From the NCBI RefSeq assembly GCF_000522505.1, contig NZ_AZMV01000004.1, positions 310,001 through 374,000 on the forward strand: a stretch of 64,000 nucleotides of DNA, read 5' to 3'. Positions 59,294 to 64,000 of this stretch are shown one piece after another. Source of the stretch: Bifidobacterium moukalabense DSM 27321. Lineage in GTDB: Bacteria > Actinomycetota > Actinomycetes > Actinomycetales > Bifidobacteriaceae. Each line of letters begins with the position of its first letter. Position 1 is the stretch's first letter. The position numbers and the translations under genes were made by a program. Under the pieces are notes generated by a model. It was not told where the DNA came from and searched no databases. It saw only the letters and a list, made by a program, of their open reading frames with translations.

Positions 59294-60316
59294 TCAGGCG
59301 AACAGGAAGCCCTGCCCGTGATGCTCGGGATACGTGTCGAACAGCTCGGCGACCGAACCGTCCTCGAACACGGCGCGAATGGCGCTGGCCAGCAGCGGCG
59401 CGATGGACAGGACTGTCAGGCCATCCCAACGCTTCTCCTCCGGAATCGGCACGGTATCGGTGAGCACGACCTCGCGGGCGCCGCTACCCTTCAGACGTTC
59501 GATGGCCGGACCGGACAGCACGCCATGCGTGGCGACGACGGTCACCGACTTGGCACCGGCGTCCTTGAGCACGCTGCATGCGCCGGCGATGGTGCCGGCG
59601 GTGTCGATCAGGTCGTCGACAAGCACGCAGTCCTTGCCTTCGACGTCACCGACTACACGGTTGGCGACGGCCTGGTTCGGACGGGTAATGTCACGGGTCT
59701 TGTGCACGAAAGCCAGAGGGCCGCCGCCAAGACGCTGAGCCCACTGTTCGGCCACACGGATGCGACCGGCATCCGGGGAGACCACGGCGACATTGTCGAG
59801 CTGGTTGGCGAAACGGTCGCGGATGTAATCGACCAGCACCGGCATGGCGATGAGATGATCAACCGGACCGTCGAAGAAACCCTGCGACTGGGCGGCATGC
59901 AGGTCGACGCTCATGATGCGGTCGGCGCCGGCAGTCTTCAGCAGGTCGAACATCAGACGGCAGGAGATGGGCTCACGTCCGCGATGCTTCTTATCCTGCC
60001 TGGAGTAGCCCAACAGCGGGCAGACCGCGGTGATGGAACGTGCGGAAGCGCGCTTGAGGGCATCGATCATGATGAGCTGTTCCATGATTGACTGATTGAT
60101 TGGGTTGCAATGGCTTTGCAGTACGAACACATCCGCGCCACGCACGGATTCGGTGTAACGCACGTACATCTCGCCATTGGCGAAATCATATGCTGTGGTT
60201 TCCAGAACATCGATGCCGAGCTGTTCCGCGACTTCCGCCGCCAACTTCGGGTGTGTCCTGCCTGTGACAAGGATAAGGTTTTTATCCGGCTTTCCTTCGA
60301 GGATTGCGCTCACCAT
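59294..60316 (-). CDS. prs: Ribose-phosphate pyrophosphokinase
   Basis: Makes PRPP from ribose-5-phosphate and ATP, the substrate for HisG, TrpD and nucleotide synthesis. I use the start at 60316 (MVSAILEGKPDKN); the frame is open to 60343. The 340-residue protein has SHCNPINQSIMEQL, CPLLGYSRQDKKHRGREPIS with the ATP-loop residues, DLHAAQSQGFF and the PRPP signature CVLVDDLIDTAGTI. The usual neighbour glmU is about 15 kb away, with the accessory segment between them. Confidence 0.97.
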   Translation of the reverse strand: MVSAILEGKPDKNLILVTGRTHPKLAAEVAEQLGIDVLETTAYDFANGEMYVRYTESVRGADVFVLQSHCNPINQSIMEQLIMIDALKRASARSITAVCPLLGYSRQDKKHRGREPISCRLMFDLLKTAGADRIMSVDLHAAQSQGFFDGPVDHLIAMPVLVDYIRDRFANQLDNVAVVSPDAGRIRVAEQWAQRLGGGPLAFVHKTRDITRPNQAVANRVVGDVEGKDCVLVDDLIDTAGTIAGACSVLKDAGAKSVTVVATHGVLSGPAIERLKGSGAREVVLTDTVPIPEEKRWDGLTVLSIAPLLASAIRAVFEDGSVAELFDTYPEHHGQGFLFA

Positions 60317-60407
60317 GTCTCCAAACGTCTGTTTTCGCGTCAATTGGACGTGACCAATACTAACCGTTTACACAGACCATGCGAGACTCGCGTGTTCATG
60401 TGGAAAA

Positions 60408-61154
60408 TCACCGGTATAAGCCGTGTTTGCCGATATATTGGACCACCCCGTCGGGTACCAGATACCAGACCGGTTCGCCGTGCTCGGCGCGTCGGCGTAC
60501 GTCGGTGGACGAAATCGCCAGTGCGGGAATCTCCAGCGTGTCGACTTTGCCTTCCGGGAGCCTCACGCCTTCCGGCGACGAGTATCCGGGGCGGGTCACC
60601 GCCACGAAGTGGGCGAGATCCCACATCTTGTCGGCATCCTTCCACTGCATGATCTCCGCGACCGCATCGGCGCCGGTGATGAAGAACAGTTCCGCCTCCG
60701 GATGCTGCGCCCTGATATCACGCAACGTATCGATGGTATAGGTGATGCCCGGTCGGTCGATATCCACACGTGACACCGTGAACTTCGGGTTCGACGCCGT
60801 GGCGATCACCGTCATCAGATAACGGTCCTCGGCGTTGGTGACCCTTTTGTCAAGCTTGAACACCGGCCGCCCCGTCGGCACGAAAATCACCTCGTCGAGA
60901 TCGTAGACCCACGAGACTTCGGAAGCCGCCACCAAGTGGCCGTTGTGAATCGGGTCGAAGGTGCCGCCCATGATGCCGATGCGGGGCCGGCTATGCCAGT
61001 TGCCGCGTGCCGATCTTCGCCCGGATACCACCGCCGAACCGGAGGCATCGACGGACAGGTCCGCCATGCGCCTTTCCGTCTCGAGCACATAGCTGACGGC
61101 AAGCTCGGAATCGGCCTCGGCCGACTCCGGACGCATGCGCCGCGGCCCGGTCAT
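60408..61154 (-). CDS. nadD: Nicotinate-nucleotide adenylyltransferase
   Basis: Adenylates nicotinate mononucleotide in NAD synthesis. The nucleotidyltransferase motif is [20 protein letters not shown] (about 60-79) and the C-terminal motif is [14 protein letters not shown]. Residues 1-55 form an Arg/Ala/Ser-rich extension not found in all NadD proteins; a later start cannot be excluded. Its ATG overlaps the stop of the upstream hypothetical gene (ATGA). Confidence 0.94.
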   Translation of the reverse strand: MTGPRRMRPESAEADSELAVSYVLETERRMADLSVDASGSAVVSGRRSARGNWHSRPRIGIMGGTFDPIHNGHLVAASEVSWVYDLDEVIFVPTGRPVFKLDKRVTNAEDRYLMTVIATASNPKFTVSRVDIDRPGITYTIDTLRDIRAQHPEAELFFITGADAVAEIMQWKDADKMWDLAHFVAVTRPGYSSPEGVRLPEGKVDTLEIPALAISSTDVRRRAEHGEPVWYLVPDGVVQYIGKHGLYR

Positions 61155-61702
61155 GCCGTCTCCTCATCCTGCCGTTTGTCGGCGTCGGCGGTTTCACGTT
61201 CGATCTCATCCGCAGTGGGCACACTCTCCTGCGGGTCGATCTTGCCCATATCCTCATCCCATTCATCCTGTACGACACGTCGAATCTCGGCGAAGGTCGG
61301 CAACGGGAAATCAGGCTGATACAGGCGTCGGACCTCAGCCACCCGTTCGGTGACGCGAATCAGGGTGTCGGTCATGCCATCGATGTCGCCTTCACGTTCC
61401 ATTGCGCTGAATCTGGCGATGTACTGCTCCATCAGATGCATCTGCTCGTCCACGTTCCTCAGCTGGTCCTCGTCCAGGTCGGCGATGTCGCCGGCATCGG
61501 TTTCCGGCCATCCGATCAGCACCGCATCGGCGTATTCGAGCGAGGCGCGCTGTGCCGCGGAGGCGATGCCGTCCTCGATCTGCACGAGGAACACGTACCG
61601 TACGATGCTCAGACGTTCCGAAGCAAGACGCAACCCGAGCCGCGGGTCCTCGCGGTCAGCATTCCAAGGATTACCCATATCCACCATGATCCGTTCGCTC
61701 AT
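61151..61702 (-). CDS. Conserved hypothetical protein between proA and nadD
   Basis: A 183-residue acidic protein (start ATG 61702, [16 protein letters not shown], overlapping the proA stop as ATGA). Mostly helical: [20 protein letters not shown], then an acidic patch ([20 protein letters not shown]) and [20 protein letters not shown], with a charged tail. No membrane segment. I do not recognise the family. Coupled on both sides by four-base overlaps, so it is a true member of the proA-nadD transcript. Confidence 0.85.
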   Translation of the reverse strand: MSERIMVDMGNPWNADREDPRLGLRLASERLSIVRYVFLVQIEDGIASAAQRASLEYADAVLIGWPETDAGDIADLDEDQLRNVDEQMHLMEQYIARFSAMEREGDIDGMTDTLIRVTERVAEVRRLYQPDFPLPTFAEIRRVVQDEWDEDMGKIDPQESVPTADEIERETADADKRQDEETA

Positions 61703-63012
61703 GCCCGCACCTGCCCCGTTCCGTATCCGATCCACTTGGTCGTGGTCATTTCACGAAGTCCCATCGGACCCCGTGCATGCATCTTCTGTGTGGAGATGCC
61801 AAGCTCCGCTCCGAAACCGAACACACCGCCATCGGTGAATCGCGTCGAGGCGTTCACCATCACCACCGCCGAATCGATTCGGGAGGTGAACTCCTCGATG
61901 GCCGAGTAGTCCTCGGCGATGATGGATTCGGTGTGCCCCGTGGAGTGACGGTTGATGTGTGCGATGGCCTCGTCCAGCGAATCGACGATCCTGATGCCGA
62001 TCTTCAATGCCAGGTATTCGGTATCCCAGTCCTCGTCGATGGCCTGCACGAGGTTCACGCCATCGATGCCGGCCTTGTCGATCAGATCATAGGCCCGTTC
62101 GTCGGCATGCATCTCGACCTGGGCCTCGGCGAGCGCCCGTGCGGCCAGCGGGATGAACCGTTCGGCCACATCGCGGTGCACGAGCAGCTTTTCGGTGGCG
62201 TTGCATACGCCGACGCGCTGTGTTTTGGCGTTGATGAGGATCGGGATGGCCTTGTCGAGGTTTCCGGAGCGGTCCACGTAGATATGCACGTTGCCGGCAC
62301 CGGTTTCGATGACGGGCACCTTGGAGTTGCGTACGACGGCTTGGATAAGGCCCGCTCCCCCTCGCGGGATGAGCACATCGAGGTGGCCGCGTGCCTCCAT
62401 CATGGCGGTGGCTCCCGCGCGTCCGAATGCGTCGACGGAGGCGACCAGCGCCGGGTCGTGCCCGTGTTCGGACAGTATGTCGGCGATGATGTTCAGGGTC
62501 GCCGCATTCGTGCGTTCGGCCGCGTGCCCGCCGCGTAGGAGTACGGCATTGCCGGATTTGATGCATAGTGAGGCCACGTCGACGGTGACGTTGGGCCGTG
62601 CTTCGTAGATCATGCCGAGCACGCCGATCGGTACGCGCACCTGCTCGAGGCGCAGGCCGTTTTCCAGATGGTATCCGCGTACGATTTCGCCGACCGGGTC
62701 GGGCAATGAGGCAACGTGACGTACGCCTTGCGCGGCGGCGGCCACTCGCGGCACATCGAATCTGAGCCTGTCGAGTTTGCCTGCGCTCATGCCGGCTTCG
62801 AAGGATTCCTGCATATCGAGCGCATTGGCTCCCGCGATTTCGTCGGCGCGTGCGTCGAGCGCGTCGGCGATGGCCAACAGCAGTTCGTTCTTGGCTTCCG
62901 TATTGGATTGCGCCAGCAGGCCCTGTGCGCGTCGTGCGGCGTCACCCTTTGCGCAGACCGCTGCGAACACGTCGGCGGCGACCGCGCCCTGTTCCGTCTG
63001 TGGATTCGTCAT
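61699..63012 (-). CDS. proA: Gamma-glutamyl phosphate reductase
   Basis: Second step of proline synthesis: reduces gamma-glutamyl phosphate to the semialdehyde with NADPH. The 437-residue aldehyde-dehydrogenase-fold protein has the catalytic cysteine in [14 protein letters not shown] and conserved [16 protein letters not shown] and [10 protein letters not shown] segments. Length is normal. proB is not in the window. First of three overlapping genes with the hypothetical and nadD. Confidence 0.96.
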   Translation of the reverse strand: MTNPQTEQGAVAADVFAAVCAKGDAARRAQGLLAQSNTEAKNELLLAIADALDARADEIAGANALDMQESFEAGMSAGKLDRLRFDVPRVAAAAQGVRHVASLPDPVGEIVRGYHLENGLRLEQVRVPIGVLGMIYEARPNVTVDVASLCIKSGNAVLLRGGHAAERTNAATLNIIADILSEHGHDPALVASVDAFGRAGATAMMEARGHLDVLIPRGGAGLIQAVVRNSKVPVIETGAGNVHIYVDRSGNLDKAIPILINAKTQRVGVCNATEKLLVHRDVAERFIPLAARALAEAQVEMHADERAYDLIDKAGIDGVNLVQAIDEDWDTEYLALKIGIRIVDSLDEAIAHINRHSTGHTESIIAEDYSAIEEFTSRIDSAVVMVNASTRFTDGGVFGFGAELGISTQKMHARGPMGLREMTTTKWIGYGTGQVRA

Positions 63013-63032
63013 AATCTCCTACCATAGCGCGA

Positions 63033-63093
63033 AATCGCGCCTTTCCCGATTCATGGCCCGTTTTTTCGCCAATGAATCGGAAAAGACGCGATT
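63033..63093 (-). terminator. Imperfect hairpin between glyA and proA
   Basis: Long arms (63033-63054 and 63072-63093) pairing over about 18 of 22 positions around a 17-base loop, 19 bases past the glyA stop. The minus-strand flank has only TTT, so it is a moderate terminator candidate. Confidence 0.6.
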
Positions 63094-63111
63094 GCGCCGT
63101 ATGCCCGTCGG

Positions 63112-64000
63112 TCAGTGGATCTGGTCGAGGCCCGGATACAGCGGGAAGTCCTCGGCAAGCTTGTCGACGCGCGCCTTCAGGGCGTCCACGTTCGCATCCT
63201 TGCCGGCCGCGAGCGCGGTGCCGATGATGTCGGCGACCTCTTCGTATTCCTTGGGGCCGAAGCCTCGGGTGGCGAGGGCGCTGGTGCCGATGCGCAGGCC
63301 GGAGGCGACGGATGCCGGGCGTGGGTCGAACGGCACGGTGTTGCGGTTGATGGTGATGCCGCATTGTGCGAGAAGGTCTTCGCCCTGTTGCCCGTCCATT
63401 TCGCTGTTGCGCAGGTCGACCATGACCAGGTGCACGTCGGTGCCGCCGGTCAGTACGCTGATGCCGTTGTTCTTGACGTCGTCGGCCGTGAGACGTTCGG
63501 CGAGGATCTTGGCGCCGTCGAGGGTGCGCTGCATGCGGTCCTTGAATTCTTCGGAGGCTGCGACCTTGAATGCCACGGCCTTGCCTGCGATGACGTGCAT
63601 GAGTGGGCCGCCCTGTTGTCCGGGGAACACGGAGGAGTTGAGTTTCTTGGCGTAGTCCTGCTTGGCGAGGATGAAGCCGGAGCGTGGTCCGCCGAGGGTT
63701 TTGTGCGCGGTGGAGGAGACGACGTCGGCGTACGGGACCGGGCTTGGGTGCAGTCCGGCGGCGACGAGGCCTGCGAAGTGGGCCATATCGACCCAGAATT
63801 TGGCGCCTACCTCATCGGCGATTTCCTTCATGGCCTTGAAGTCCTCGATGCGCGGGTATGCGCTCCATCCGCCGATGATCATGGCGGGATGGGTCTCCAG
63901 CGCACGTTGACGGATGATTTCCGGGTCGATGCGGAAGGTTTCCGGGTTCACGCCGTAGGCTTCGGCATGGTAGAAGCGGCCGGAGAAGTTGATTTTCATG
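63112..64000 (-). CDS. glyA: Serine hydroxymethyltransferase (partial, C-terminal part)
   Basis: Interconverts serine and glycine with tetrahydrofolate. The window holds only the last 296 or so codons; the N terminus lies beyond position 64000, so the methionine at 63999 is internal. The PLP lysine is in [16 protein letters not shown], with [13 protein letters not shown] before it and the tetrahydrofolate-contact stretch [11 protein letters not shown] after it. The C-terminal end is complete (LYPGLDQIH). Confidence 0.97.
   Translation of the reverse strand, partial: MKINFSGRFYHAEAYGVNPETFRIDPEIIRQRALETHPAMIIGGWSAYPRIEDFKAMKEIADEVGAKFWVDMAHFAGLVAAGLHPSPVPYADVVSSTAHKTLGGPRSGFILAKQDYAKKLNSSVFPGQQGGPLMHVIAGKAVAFKVAASEEFKDRMQRTLDGAKILAERLTADDVKNNGISVLTGGTDVHLVMVDLRNSEMDGQQGEDLLAQCGITINRNTVPFDPRPASVASGLRIGTSALATRGFGPKEYEEVADIIGTALAAGKDANVDALKARVDKLAEDFPLYPGLDQIH

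Noticed and set aside
45300..59300. Integrase, transposase or direct repeats marking an integrated element
   Set aside because: I searched by eye and found none; the segment may be an island, but I cannot show attachment sites.

Overview
The window is high-G+C actinobacterial chromosome, most likely Bifidobacterium. This rests on family-level recognition: a TrpC-TrpB fusion, a GuaB3-type IMP dehydrogenase relative, an Rv3235-like protein, a eukaryote-like NADP isocitrate dehydrogenase, a DUF4839-type protein and the prs and leuS sequences. No database search was possible and I do not name a species. There are no rRNA genes, no CRISPR array and no recognisable transposase.

Layout. 1-10.1 kb, all on the minus strand and read right to left: hisF, hisI-trpE (4-base overlap), trpCB fusion, trpA, lgt, rpe, hisE and hisG, a mixed histidine/tryptophan/lipoprotein cluster, with rlmN just upstream of hisF. 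10.1-17.3 kb: cdsA, frr, pyrH, then tsf, rpsB, def and a long-chain acyl-CoA ligase, i.e. translation and lipid housekeeping. 17.3-25.4 kb: Rv3235-like protein, guaB3, icd (+), a sugar-type binding lipoprotein (+), a second acyl-CoA ligase, an M23 peptidase and a small helix-turn-helix-like protein (+). 25.4-32 kb: tRNA-Asn, the t6A genes tsaD-rimI-tsaB-tsaE, holA, comEC and comEA. 32-38 kb: leuS, an amino-acid binding lipoprotein, corA and a histidine phosphatase. 38.2-40.1 kb (+): a LytS-like sensor kinase with a response regulator carrying a winged-helix output domain. 40-44.7 kb: pyridoxamine oxidase-like protein, tRNA-Ala, a Ser/Thr/Gly-rich membrane protein, a second histidine phosphatase, rsfS and glmU. 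45.3 kb: tRNA-Gln (+). 59.3-64 kb: prs, then glyA (partial), proA, a conserved hypothetical and nadD.

The accessory segment lies between tRNA-Gln and prs (about 45.35-59.2 kb). Its core is a tightly coupled four-gene plus-strand operon (46.37-56.22 kb): a protein with an N-terminal Cys/His zinc-type motif, a coiled-coil protein of about 713 residues, a protein of 330 residues with no family I recognise, and a helicase of about 1745 residues with DEAH motifs, several Cys4 clusters and a C-terminal Cys cluster of the DUF1998/DrmB/DruE/MrfA type. This looks like an anti-phage or DNA-maintenance system of Druantia/DISARM character with unfamiliar partners, and is the best candidate here for an undescribed system. 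Behind it on the minus strand are three damaged genes: a DivIVA-like gene, a DUF4839-type membrane protein with three in-frame TAG codons, and a small unknown.

An important caveat is that many genes are interrupted by single-base frameshifts. Eleven can be repaired by removing one base from a run of five to eight identical bases, and all five genes involved then have lengths divisible by three. The simplest reading is homopolymer error in the assembly, so I describe those genes as corrected. The damaged trio at 56.2-58.8 kb and the sensor kinase show a different pattern (missing bases, amber codons) and may be true decay.
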